Of a DNA stretch of 15,422 nt, positions 1 through 8,835 are shown piece after piece. The stretch is from positions 1 through 15,422 of the forward strand of contig MEEC01000122.1 in NCBI GenBank assembly GCA_001724315.1, in the 5' to 3' direction. Numbering within the stretch: position 1 is the stretch's first letter; the number at the start of each line of letters is the position of its first letter. The notes under the pieces were generated by a model that was given only the letters and a program-made list of their open reading frames with translations, was not told the origin of the DNA and searched no databases. Origin of the DNA: Lautropia sp. SCN 70-15. GTDB taxonomy: Bacteria > Pseudomonadota > Gammaproteobacteria > Burkholderiales > Burkholderiaceae_E. Both the position numbers and the translations under genes were made by a program.

Positions 1-2065
1 CCGCCTTCAGGCTCGGGTAGCGGACATGCTCCACCAGCTCCTGCGTCTTCTTGTCCGGCGCCGGGGTGACCAGCGAGACCAGGAAGATCACCAGGAAGCC
101 CAGCGGCACGCCGAACAGGCCGGCCGAGATCGGCTGGATGTCCCACCACAGGTTCGTGATCGGCGCCGACCGCGGAACGCCGAGGAAGATCTCGCGCAGC
201 CAGGGCTGGTTGAGGATCATGTAGTAGAACGTGATGCCGAAGCCGGCGATCATGCCCAGTGTTGCCGCGATGCCGGTGGCGCGCTTCCAGAAGATGCCCA
301 TCACCAGCGCCGGGAAGAACCCGGCGGCGGCGAAGGAGAACGCGGCGGACACCAGGAACAGGATGTCTGCCGGTTTCTGCGAAGCGACCAGCGCGGCGAG
401 GACCGCCACGACCAGCAGCAGCATCTTGGACATCAGCACGCGGCGGGCCGTCGGCGCGTTCGGGTCGATCATCTTGTAGTAGACGTCGTGCGACAGCGCG
501 TTCGCGATGGTCAGCAGCAGGCCGTCCGCGGTGGACAGCGCCGCCGCCAGACCGCCGGCAGCGACCAGGCCCGACACCACGTACGGCAGTCCCGCGATCT
601 CCGGCGTGGCCAGCACGACGATGTCGCCGCCGATGGCGATCTCGGCCCGCTGCACGACGCCGTCCCCGTTGATGTCGGTGATCGACAGCAAGCCCGGGTC
701 CACCCTGGTCCACGACTGCACCCAGCGTGGCAGCTCCGCGAAGGCGGTGCCCACCAGGTCGTTGTAGACCACGTACTTCACCAGGACCGCCAGGGCCGGC
801 GCGGTCAGGTAGAGCAGCAGGATGAAGAACAGCGACCAGGCGACCGAGTTCCTCGCCTCACGCACCGATGGCGTCGTGTAGTAGCGCATCAGGATGTGAG
901 GCAGTGCCGCCGTGCCGACCATCAGGCAGAAGACCAGCGCCAGGAAGTTCTTCCGCGCGATGGCTCGCGCATCGTCGTCCTTGCCCGGGAAGGCTTCGGC
1001 GTGCCTGGACAGCGGCGCACCCCTTGCCGCACCGGCCCTGTCCTTGCCCCAGGCAGCCACTGCGGCAGCCTGGTCCTTCGGATAGGCAGCCAGCGCGTCC
1101 TCGGCCTTCTTGATCGCCGCGGCATCGCCGCCGGACTTGGCGGTGGCCACCGCAGCCTCGAGCGCGGCCTTGCCTTCGGCGAACGACTTGGCCGGGTCCT
1201 TCAGCTTCTCGGCCGCCGCGGCCGCGCGATCGGTGAAGATCTTGCGGACCTCGTTCTCCTTCGGATCGGCGATCAGCTTCTCCTCGAGCTGCGTGACCTT
1301 GGTCAGCTGCTGGCCGTAGACGAGCTGCGGGATCGGGAAGCCGGTCTGCTTAACCGACAGCCACACCACCGGGATCATGTAGGCGATGATCAGGATGATG
1401 TACTGCGCCACCTGGGTCCACGTGACCGCCTTCATGCCGCCCAGGAACGAGCAGACCAGGATGCCGGCCAGGCCCAGGAAGATGCCGATCTCGAACTGCA
1501 CGCCGGTGAGCCGGGTCGTGATGATGCCCACGCCGTAGATCTGCGCGACCACGTAGGTGAACGAGCAGAGCACCGCGATGATGACCCCCACGAAACGCGG
1601 CACGTGACCGCCGAAGCGCGCGCCCAGGAAGTCGGGAATCGTGAACTGCCCGAACTTGCGCAGGAACGGCGCCAGCAGCAGCGCCACCAGGACGTAGCCG
1701 CCGGTCCAGCCCATCACGAAGGCCAGGCCGCCGAATCCGGCCAGGTACAGCGTGCCGGCCATGCCGATGAACGAGGCCGCGGACATCCAGTCCGCGCCCA
1801 CCGCCATGCCGTTGAACATCGCGGGAACCCGACGTCCGGCCACGTAGTACTCGTCGGCCACGTTCGTGCGACTGATGATGCCGATGCCGGCATACAGCAG
1901 CACGGTGGCGATCAGGAACACGTAGCCGATCGTCTGCCGGGGCAGGCCCATCTGCTCGAGAATGGCCAGAAGGATGACGAAGGCGGCAAAACCGCCGGTG
2001 TAGAAGCCGTAGACCTTCTTGAGCTGCGCCCTGAAGGCCTTGTTGCTCTGTGCGACGCTGCTCAT
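1..2065 (-). CDS. Sodium:solute symporter, VC_2705-type large subunit (acetate/carboxylate transporter), 3' end cut by window
   Basis: Inner-membrane sodium:solute symporter of the SSS superfamily, relative of the acetate permease ActP; it probably takes up acetate or another short carboxylate with Na+. The visible part is 688 codons and the frame is still open at base 1; the end (…VRYPSLKA) looks close to the natural C-terminus. Seen: many hydrophobic segments, the GGMKAVTWTQ motif near residues 209-218, and STADGLLLTIANALSHD near 511-527. It is longer than ActP (about 550 aa) because of a hydrophilic Ala/Lys/Glu-rich insert at about 243-369 and a stretch with an EF-hand-type loop at 464-475. 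The ATG at 2065 shares its A with the TGA of the DUF4212 gene, so translation is probably coupled. Pairing with a DUF4212 small subunit marks the two-component VC_2705 subfamily (TIGR03648) rather than ActP itself. Substrate is inferred from acs in the same operon. Confidence 0.93.
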   Translation of the reverse strand, partial: MSSVAQSNKAFRAQLKKVYGFYTGGFAAFVILLAILEQMGLPRQTIGYVFLIATVLLYAGIGIISRTNVADEYYVAGRRVPAMFNGMAVGADWMSAASFIGMAGTLYLAGFGGLAFVMGWTGGYVLVALLLAPFLRKFGQFTIPDFLGARFGGHVPRFVGVIIAVLCSFTYVVAQIYGVGIITTRLTGVQFEIGIFLGLAGILVCSFLGGMKAVTWTQVAQYIILIIAYMIPVVWLSVKQTGFPIPQLVYGQQLTKVTQLEEKLIADPKENEVRKIFTDRAAAAAEKLKDPAKSFAEGKAALEAAVATAKSGGDAAAIKKAEDALAAYPKDQAAAVAAWGKDRAGAARGAPLSRHAEAFPGKDDDARAIARKNFLALVFCLMVGTAALPHILMRYYTTPSVREARNSVAWSLFFILLLYLTAPALAVLVKYVVYNDLVGTAFAELPRWVQSWTRVDPGLLSITDINGDGVVQRAEIAIGGDIVVLATPEIAGLPYVVSGLVAAGGLAAALSTADGLLLTIANALSHDVYYKMIDPNAPTARRVLMSKMLLLVVAVLAALVASQKPADILFLVSAAFSFAAAGFFPALVMGIFWKRATGIAATLGMIAGFGITFYYMILNQPWLREIFLGVPRSAPITNLWWDIQPISAGLFGVPLGFLVIFLVSLVTPAPDKKTQELVEHVRYPSLKA

Positions 2066-2325
2066 CAGTCTTCTCCTTCCTCGACGCCATACTCCCGGTC
2101 GAGCCGGTTCATGTAGCGCGCGTAAAACACGATGATGGCCAGGTAGACCAACAGCGCGCCCTGCGCCGCTACCCAGAACGAGAATGGCCAGCCGAAGAAA
2201 TTGAAATTCAGCGTTCGCGCCCCGTAGATGAGCGCGAACGTGACGAGGAACCAGACCGCGAGCAGGATGCCCGTGAGCCTCAGGTTCCGCTGCCAGTACT
2301 CCTGGTGCTTAGCTGTCAATTGCAT
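2065..2325 (-). CDS. DUF4212 small subunit of sodium:solute symporter
   Basis: Small membrane protein (86 aa) of the DUF4212 / TIGR03647 family, described as the small partner of VC_2705-type sodium:solute symporters. Two hydrophobic segments are visible, at about residues 17-36 and 48-68. The N-terminus has the family-like HQEYWQRNLRL stretch, and the second helix is followed by YARYMNRLDREYG and an acidic tail. The start ATG at 2325 is preceded by a strong AG-rich ribosome binding site (AGGAG, 2331-2335 read on the minus strand). Its stop overlaps the start of the large subunit by one base. Inferred role: assembly or stability of the transporter; no catalytic residues are expected. Confidence 0.92.
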   Translation of the reverse strand: MQLTAKHQEYWQRNLRLTGILLAVWFLVTFALIYGARTLNFNFFGWPFSFWVAAQGALLVYLAIIVFYARYMNRLDREYGVEEGED

Positions 2326-2423
2326 GATGTCTCCTCCCCCCTGTTGTCGAACGCAGTCTCACGCTCTCCTCCTCCTCGGTAAGCGGGTCGTGCCCGCAGA
2401 TATCAAAGCTTCACGCCGGTTGC

Positions 2424-3005
2424 TCAGAACGGCACTTCGACACCGACGTTGACCCCGGTCTCGCGCTCCAGCTGCTTCGCGACCTTGGGTTCGAATCCGG
2501 CCAGCTTGCGGATCGTGTTCGCCACGCGATCGGTCTGCCCGAGCCGGTGATAGGCGTGCGCGAGCTGGTACCAGCCGAAGGGCGACATCGGCTGCAGCTC
2601 GGTGTTCTTCTTGAGCAGCGGGATCGACTCCTCGACGCGCCCGAGCTTGATCAGAGACAGCGCCTTGCCGTACCAGGCGCGGTCGAGGCGCTCGTCGCCC
2701 GCGATCGCGCGGTCGAAGGCCTCGATCGCCCGCTCGTGGTCGCCAGCCTCCTGGCGAACGAAACCGAGGTTGAACCAGACCGAGGCCGGAGCCTCCCCGC
2801 TGGCCACCGCCTGCTCGAACGCGGCAATCGCGCCGGCCGGGTCGCCGGCCTCGGCGCGCAGGTGGCCGATCGACGCCAGCGCGTGCGCGTTGCCCGGCCT
2901 GGCCTCGAGCACCCGCCACCACCAGTGCTCGGCCATTTCGCGCCGCCCGAAGAAGGTGGCCCATACCGCCATTTGCTTGGAGAGCCAGGGATTGCGGGCC
3001 GCCAT
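2424..3005 (-). CDS. Tetratricopeptide repeat (TPR) protein
   Basis: Soluble 193-aa protein built almost wholly of TPR helix pairs. Units run at roughly residues 41-74, 75-108, 109-142 and 143-176, with a degenerate Trp-rich unit before them (…MAEHWWWRVLEARPGN). Repeat landmarks such as WFNLGF…AGDHERAIEAFDRAI and WYQLAHAYHRLGQ are clear. There is no signal peptide or membrane helix, so it should be cytoplasmic. The start at 3005 has a GGAG-type ribosome binding site just upstream (…GGAGAAAACGACG). It lies 19 bp after the YggT-like gene and 98 bp before the DUF4212 gene, inside the apparent acetate operon. TPRs are protein-protein scaffolds; the partner is unknown, and a role with Acs or the symporter is only a guess from position. 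Confidence 0.88.
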   Translation of the reverse strand: MAARNPWLSKQMAVWATFFGRREMAEHWWWRVLEARPGNAHALASIGHLRAEAGDPAGAIAAFEQAVASGEAPASVWFNLGFVRQEAGDHERAIEAFDRAIAGDERLDRAWYGKALSLIKLGRVEESIPLLKKNTELQPMSPFGWYQLAHAYHRLGQTDRVANTIRKLAGFEPKVAKQLERETGVNVGVEVPF

Positions 3006-3024
3006 CGTCGTTTTCTCCGAGGGA

Positions 3025-3309
3025 TCAGGAAGGACCGACCGGAACGTAGGCGGCCTTCATGAAGACCAGCCCGACCCAGATCCAGAACAGCAGGAAGAGC
3101 GCGACCGCCGCCACATGCTTGTCGACGACGGCCGAAGGCGTGATCGCGCGCGCGGCCCGCACCAGCGGCCGGGTGAGGAAGACCAGGATCTGGTAGATCG
3201 GGTTCTGATCGTGCTTGCCGAAGCTCAGCAGGAACACTGCGCCTCGGGCGAGCAACAGCAGCCCCGCGAACTCCACCAGTCCCTTCAGCACGATGACCAC
3301 GCTCGCCAT
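3025..3309 (-). CDS. Small two-helix membrane protein, YggT-like
   Basis: 94-aa membrane protein with hydrophobic segments at about residues 5-30 and 66-87. Between them is a basic/proline stretch (NPIYQILVFLTRPLVRAARAITP in pieces: NPIYQILVF, TRPLVRAARAITP) that resembles the TDPxLxPxRRxIPP region of the YggT family; I assign that family tentatively. The function of YggT proteins is poorly defined (membrane integrity or osmotic roles have been proposed). It begins 13 bp after the acs stop and ends 19 bp before the TPR gene, so co-transcription with acs is very likely. The ribosome binding site is weak (GGCCCCGGCAACC before ATG), so expression may depend on coupling to acs. Confidence 0.8.
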   Translation of the reverse strand: MASVVIVLKGLVEFAGLLLLARGAVFLLSFGKHDQNPIYQILVFLTRPLVRAARAITPSAVVDKHVAAVALFLLFWIWVGLVFMKAAYVPVGPS

Positions 3310-3322
3310 GGTTGCCGGGGCC

Positions 3323-5305
<1,983 letters not shown>

Positions 5306-5312
5306 GTCCCCT

Positions 5313-5317
5313 CCTCC
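5313..5317 (-). promoter_or_regulatory. Ribosome binding site of acs
   Basis: GGAGG on the minus strand, seven bases before the acs ATG at 5305. It fixes the start codon and predicts strong initiation. Confidence 0.75.
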
Positions 5318-5330
5318 GTTTTCTTGCTGG

Positions 5331-5385
5331 ATTTCTGCTTATGCGGGGGCAAGTTACGCAGGGTCCCTTACGGAAGCCTTACGGA
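5331..5385 (-). promoter_or_regulatory. Candidate activator-dependent acs promoter with tandem repeats
   Basis: Minus-strand sequence CATAAG (5343-5338) matches four of six -10 consensus bases and lies about 33 bases upstream of the acs ATG. No good -35 box sits 16-18 bases further up. Instead the 9-mer TCCGTAAGG occurs twice (5374-5366 and 5385-5377), 11 bp apart or one helical turn, and a third CGTAA lies at 5358-5354. With transcription starting near 5331 the pair would centre around -44, a usual place for a class II activator. CrbR/ErdR-type NarL-family regulators activate acs in Vibrio and Pseudomonas; whether this is such a site is inference. Confidence 0.4.
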
Positions 5386-5421
5386 TCAGGCATTTGCGCA
5401 ACCGCGCCCGCCCCGGCGCCC

Positions 5422-5450
5422 GGTGACCGTTTCGCCCGTCACCCGGTGAC
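5422..5450. repeat. GGTGAC inverted repeats in the acs/YqhA divergent gap
   Basis: GGTGAC (5422-5427), GTCACC (5438-5443) and GGTGAC (5445-5450) form two overlapping inverted repeats. The right-hand pair is a 13-base palindrome, GTCACC-C-GGTGAC. It could be an operator or an alternative hairpin. It lies about 100 bp upstream of the YqhA-like gene and about 120 bp upstream of acs. Confidence 0.4.
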
Positions 5451-5536
5451 GCTTCCCGAGGATAGCGCGCCACCCCGGGGGGACGAATCACCCCGGGCCC
5501 GTTCGGCAAATCCGCTAAACTCCGCCGGATTTCCGC

Positions 5537-5542
5537 AAGGAG
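5537..5542 (+). promoter_or_regulatory. Ribosome binding site deciding a TTG start
   Basis: AAGGAG, seven bases upstream of TTG at 5550. No ATG or GTG with comparable spacing is present before the conserved protein begins, so TTG is the most likely initiation codon. Confidence 0.75.
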
Positions 5543-5549
5543 TCCCTCC

Positions 5550-6155
5550 TTGATTCCCCCCGCCGACAAGCCGATCGCCCCGCTTCCGCGCCTGATCTTC
5601 GCCAGCCGCTGGCTGCAGCTGCCCCTGTACCTCGGCCTGATCGTGGCCCAGGTGGTCTACGTCTGGCTGTTCGCCGAGGAGCTGATCCACCTGGTCGAGC
5701 TGCTCTGGAATCCGGGCGCGCTCGACAGCACGGTCGAGCGGCTCAACATCACCGAGCGCAACAAGGAGACGGTGATCATGATCATCGTCCTGTCGCTGAT
5801 CGACGTGGTGATGATCTCCAACCTGCTGATCATGGTCATCGTGGGCGGCTACGAGACCTTCGTGTCGCGGCTGCGGCTCGAAGGCCACCCCGACCAGCCC
5901 GAGTGGCTGTCGCACGTGAACGCGAACGTGCTCAAGGTCAAGCTGGCCACCGCGATCATCGGGATCTCGTCGATCCACCTGCTCAAGAGCTTCATCTCGG
6001 CCGGCACGCTGCCCCAGCAGACGCTGCTCTGGCAGACGGTGATCCACGTGGTGTTCCTGATCTCGGCGATCGCCATCGCGATCATCGACCGCCTGATGGC
6101 GGGCACCCTGGCCGTCGCGCACAAGGGTGGCCACGCCAGCCGCGCCGGGCACTGA
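5550..6155 (+). CDS. UPF0114 / YqhA (TIGR00645) family membrane protein
   Basis: 201-aa inner-membrane protein of the YqhA family, whose function is not established. Hydrophobic segments are at about residues 23-47, 74-99, 130-148 and 163-184. Recognition rests on the N-terminal block (IFASRWLQLPLYLGL), the SLIDVVMISNLLIMVIVGGYE block around residues 82-102 (in pieces LIDVVMISN and MVIVGGYETFVSR), and the KLATAIIGISSIHLL block at 131-145. It starts with TTG behind a good AAGGAG site. It faces acs across a 244-bp gap and is followed after 91 bp by a class I fumarase on the same strand; no terminator-like hairpin is obvious between them, so the two may be co-transcribed. Confidence 0.92.
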   Translation: MIPPADKPIAPLPRLIFASRWLQLPLYLGLIVAQVVYVWLFAEELIHLVELLWNPGALDSTVERLNITERNKETVIMIIVLSLIDVVMISNLLIMVIVGGYETFVSRLRLEGHPDQPEWLSHVNANVLKVKLATAIIGISSIHLLKSFISAGTLPQQTLLWQTVIHVVFLISAIAIAIIDRLMAGTLAVAHKGGHASRAGH

Positions 6156-6246
6156 TCCGGCAGGCCGGGCGCCCACGAGCCGAACCGCCGAGCGCCGCGC
6201 CTTGCGCGCGGCAATCGCCTTCCATCAATCCGACGAGGACCGAACC

Positions 6247-7770
6247 ATGACCGTGATCAAGCAGGACGACCTGATCGAATCGGTGGCCGCGGCGCTGCAG
6301 TTCATCAGCTACTACCACCCGCAGGACTTCATCGAGCACCTGGCGCGGGCCTACCAGTCGGAGCAGAGTCCGGCCGCGCGCGACGCGATCGCGCAGATCC
6401 TGACCAACTCGCGGATGTGCGCCGAAGGTCACCGGCCGATCTGCCAGGACACCGGCATCGTCAACGTGTTCCTGAAGATCGGCATGAGCGTGCGCTTCGA
6501 GGGCTTCTCCGGATCGATCGCGGACGCGGTCAACGAGGGGGTGCGCCGGGGCTACCTGAACCCGGACAACACGCTGCGCGCTTCGGTGGTGGCCGACCCG
6601 CAGTTCGAGCGCAAGAACACGAAGGACAACACGCCGGCAGTGATCCAGATGGAGCTGGTGCCGGGCGACACGGTCGACGTCACCGTGGCGGCCAAGGGCG
6701 GCGGCTCGGAGAACAAGTCCAAGCTGGTCATGCTCAACCCCTCCGATTCGGTCGTCGACTGGGTGCTCAAGACCGTGCCCACGATGGGCGCCGGCTGGTG
6801 CCCGCCGGGCATGCTGGGCATCGGCATCGGCGGCACCGCCGAGAAGGCGATGCTGATGGCCAAGGAATCGCTGATGGACCCCATCGACATGTTCGACCTG
6901 CTGAAGCGCGGGCCGTCGAACAAGGTCGAGGAGCTGCGCATCGAGCTCTACGAGAAGGTCAACGCGCTGGGCATCGGCGCCCAGGGCCTGGGCGGCCTGA
7001 CCACGGTGCTCGACGTGAAGATCGCGATGTACCCGACCCACGCGGCCTCCAAACCGGTAGCGATGATCCCGAACTGCGCGGCCACCCGGCACGCGCACTT
7101 CGTGCTCGACGGCTCGGGCCCCGCCTACTGCGAGCCGCCGCCGCTCTCCACCTGGCCCGACGTGAGCTGGACCCCCGACGTCAAGCAGTCGAAGCGGGTG
7201 GACCTGGACACGCTCACCAAGGAGGAAGTCGCCTCCTGGAAACCGGGCCAGACCCTGCTGCTGTCGGGCAAGATGCTCACCGGCCGCGATGCCGCCCACA
7301 AGCGGATCCAGGACATGCTGGCCCGCGGCGAGAAACTGCCGGTCGACTTCACCAACCGCGTCATCTACTACGTGGGCCCGGTCGACCCGGTGCGCGACGA
7401 GGCGGTGGGGCCTGCCGGCCCGACCACCGCCACCCGGATGGACAAGTTCACCGAGATGATGCTGTCGCAGACCGGGCTGATCTCGATGATCGGCAAGGCC
7501 GAGCGCGGCCCGACGGCCATCGAGGCCATCCGCAAGCACAAGGCGGCCTACCTGATGGCGGTGGGCGGCGCCGCCTACCTGGTCTCCAAGGCGATCCGCA
7601 AGGCCAGGGTGGTCGGCTTCGCCGACCTGGGCATGGAAGCGATCTACGAGTTCGAGGTCCAGGACATGCCGGTCACGGTGGCGGTCGATTCGAGCGGCAC
7701 TTCGGTGCACCAGACCGGCCCGGCCGAGTGGCAGGCTCGGATCGGCAAGATCCCGGTCACGACGGCCTGA
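6247..7770 (+). CDS. Fumarate hydratase, class I, [4Fe-4S]-dependent
   Basis: Interconverts fumarate and (S)-malate in the TCA cycle, in the cytoplasm, using an oxygen-sensitive [4Fe-4S] cluster. The 507-aa chain holds both the alpha-like N-terminal part (Fumerase, about 10-290) and the beta-like C-terminal part (Fumerase_C, about 300-495). Three cysteines fit the cluster ligands: Cys66 in PICQDTG, Cys185 in GAGWCPPGM and Cys277 in IPNCAATRHAHF. Their spacings (119 and 92) are close to those in E. coli FumA and Leishmania fumarase. The C-terminal TNRVIYYVGPVDP and SGKMLTGRDAAHKR blocks are also family-like. ATG at 6247 follows GAGGA (6235-6239) at seven bases; in-frame codons upstream lack a ribosome binding site. 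Its 3' end faces the glycosyltransferase on the other strand. Confidence 0.96.
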   Translation: MTVIKQDDLIESVAAALQFISYYHPQDFIEHLARAYQSEQSPAARDAIAQILTNSRMCAEGHRPICQDTGIVNVFLKIGMSVRFEGFSGSIADAVNEGVRRGYLNPDNTLRASVVADPQFERKNTKDNTPAVIQMELVPGDTVDVTVAAKGGGSENKSKLVMLNPSDSVVDWVLKTVPTMGAGWCPPGMLGIGIGGTAEKAMLMAKESLMDPIDMFDLLKRGPSNKVEELRIELYEKVNALGIGAQGLGGLTTVLDVKIAMYPTHAASKPVAMIPNCAATRHAHFVLDGSGPAYCEPPPLSTWPDVSWTPDVKQSKRVDLDTLTKEEVASWKPGQTLLLSGKMLTGRDAAHKRIQDMLARGEKLPVDFTNRVIYYVGPVDPVRDEAVGPAGPTTATRMDKFTEMMLSQTGLISMIGKAERGPTAIEAIRKHKAAYLMAVGGAAYLVSKAIRKARVVGFADLGMEAIYEFEVQDMPVTVAVDSSGTSVHQTGPAEWQARIGKIPVTTA

Positions 7771-8835
7771 TCGACACCGGCTCGCGCAGGCCGGCGCCTC
7801 GCCGGCCGCCCGCCGGACCGCCAGCAGCGAGGCGAGCCGCAGCGAGGACTCTCGCCAGCAGTGGCGCATCGCCTGCCGGCGCGGCAGCTCGGAGCCGATG
7901 CCGAGCGCCCGCTGGCAAGCCCGCCCGAGGTCCTCATCGAGAACACCGGCGCCGCTCGCGCCCACCACGTCAAGCGGGCCGGCCACCGGGTAGGCGGCCA
8001 CCGGCAGGCCGCAGGCCATCGCCTCGAGCAGCACCAGGCCGAAGGTGTCGGTGCGGCTCGGGAACACGAAGACGTCGGCGCCCCGGTAGTAGAGCGGCAG
8101 TTCCTCGTTGGCCCGCGCGCCCAGGAACAGCGCGTCCGGGTGTCGCGCCTCGAGCGCTCGCCGCTGCGGGCCATCGCCGATCACGACCTTGGTGCCGGGC
8201 AGATCGAGCGACAGGAAGGCCTCCAGGTTCTTCTCGACGGACAGCCGGCCGACCGCCAGCCAGACCGGGCGCGGCAGGTCGTGGAAGACGGCGGGAGGCC
8301 CGGGGCTGAAGCGCTCGGTGTCGACCCCCCTGCCCCAGATCGCGGTGCGCCGAAAGCCCCGCTCGATCAGCTCGCGCCGGATCGCCCGCGTGGGCACCAT
8401 CACGCACGACGACGGTTCGTGGAACCGGCGCAACCAGCGGTAGCCGATCGAAAGCGGCAGGCCGGCGCGCAGATTCAGGTACTCGGGAAACCGGGTGTGC
8501 CAGGCGGTGGTGAAGGGCCTGCCCCGGCGCAGCGCGTACCGGCGGGCCGCCAGGCCCATCGGGCCTTCGGTCGCGATGTGCAGCGCTTCCGGCGCGAAGG
8601 CGTCGAGCTGGTCGGCCAACCGACGGCCAGGCATCAGCGCGAGCGGGATCTCCGGGTAGCCGGGACAGGGAAGGCAGGCGTGCCCTTGCGGACCGAAGGC
8701 CTCGACCGTGTGGCCGAGATCACGCAGTTCGGCGATCGTGCGGCCCAGCGTCTGCACCACGCCGTTGACCTGGGGCGCCCAGGCGTCGGTGACGATCGCC
8801 AGCCGGAAGGGACGATCGACTCGCGCACCACTCAT
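7757..8835 (-). CDS. GT4 glycosyltransferase, 3' end unresolved (no in-frame stop near the end of the fold)
   Basis: GT-B fold glycosyltransferase of the GT4 family acting on the cytoplasmic side of the membrane, probably on a glycolipid or envelope polysaccharide. Residues 11-170 form the acceptor domain (RLAIVTDAWAPQVNGVV at 11-27; HTRFPEYLNLRAGLP at 113-127). The donor domain begins at VWLAVGRLSVEKNLE (191-205), with GDGPQR, then SRTDTFGLVLLEAMACGLPVAA (in pieces SRTDTFGL, LEAMACGLPVAA). The usual EX7E pair is Asp263/Glu271 here, a common variant in this branch. The fold ends near residue 340 (RHCW at 324-327), yet this frame stays open to 6084, antisense through the fumarase. The nearest minus-strand stop is TGA at 7759-7757 in another frame, which I used as the provisional end; a frameshift between about 7770 and 7850, a lost stop, or a sequence error would explain it. 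ATG 8835 overlaps the upstream stop (ATGA). Confidence 0.82.
7789..7807. terminator. Hairpin between convergent fumarase and glycosyltransferase genes
   Basis: GGCCGGCG-CCT-CGCCGGCC, an 8-bp perfect stem with a 3-base loop, 19 bases past the fumarase stop and near the end of the glycosyltransferase fold. It could end transcription from both sides, but no T-run follows on either strand, so intrinsic termination is uncertain. Confidence 0.4.

Noticed and set aside
26..2116. Plus-strand open frame of 696 codons opposite the symporter
   Set aside because: Composition is Arg/Gln/His/Asp-rich with no fold-like pattern, and it mirrors the codon structure of a clear membrane transporter on the other strand.
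2381..2397. Possible sigma-54 site (GGGCACG on the minus strand) upstream of the DUF4212 gene
   Set aside because: The -24 half resembles the consensus but the required GC at -12 is missing (GCTT in place of TTGC). The same bases form only a 5-bp hairpin (GCGGG/CCCGC), too weak to call a terminator.
5341..5365. Possible sigma-54 site ending in TTGC upstream of acs
   Set aside because: TTGC is present on the minus strand but the GG doublet at the correct distance upstream is CC.
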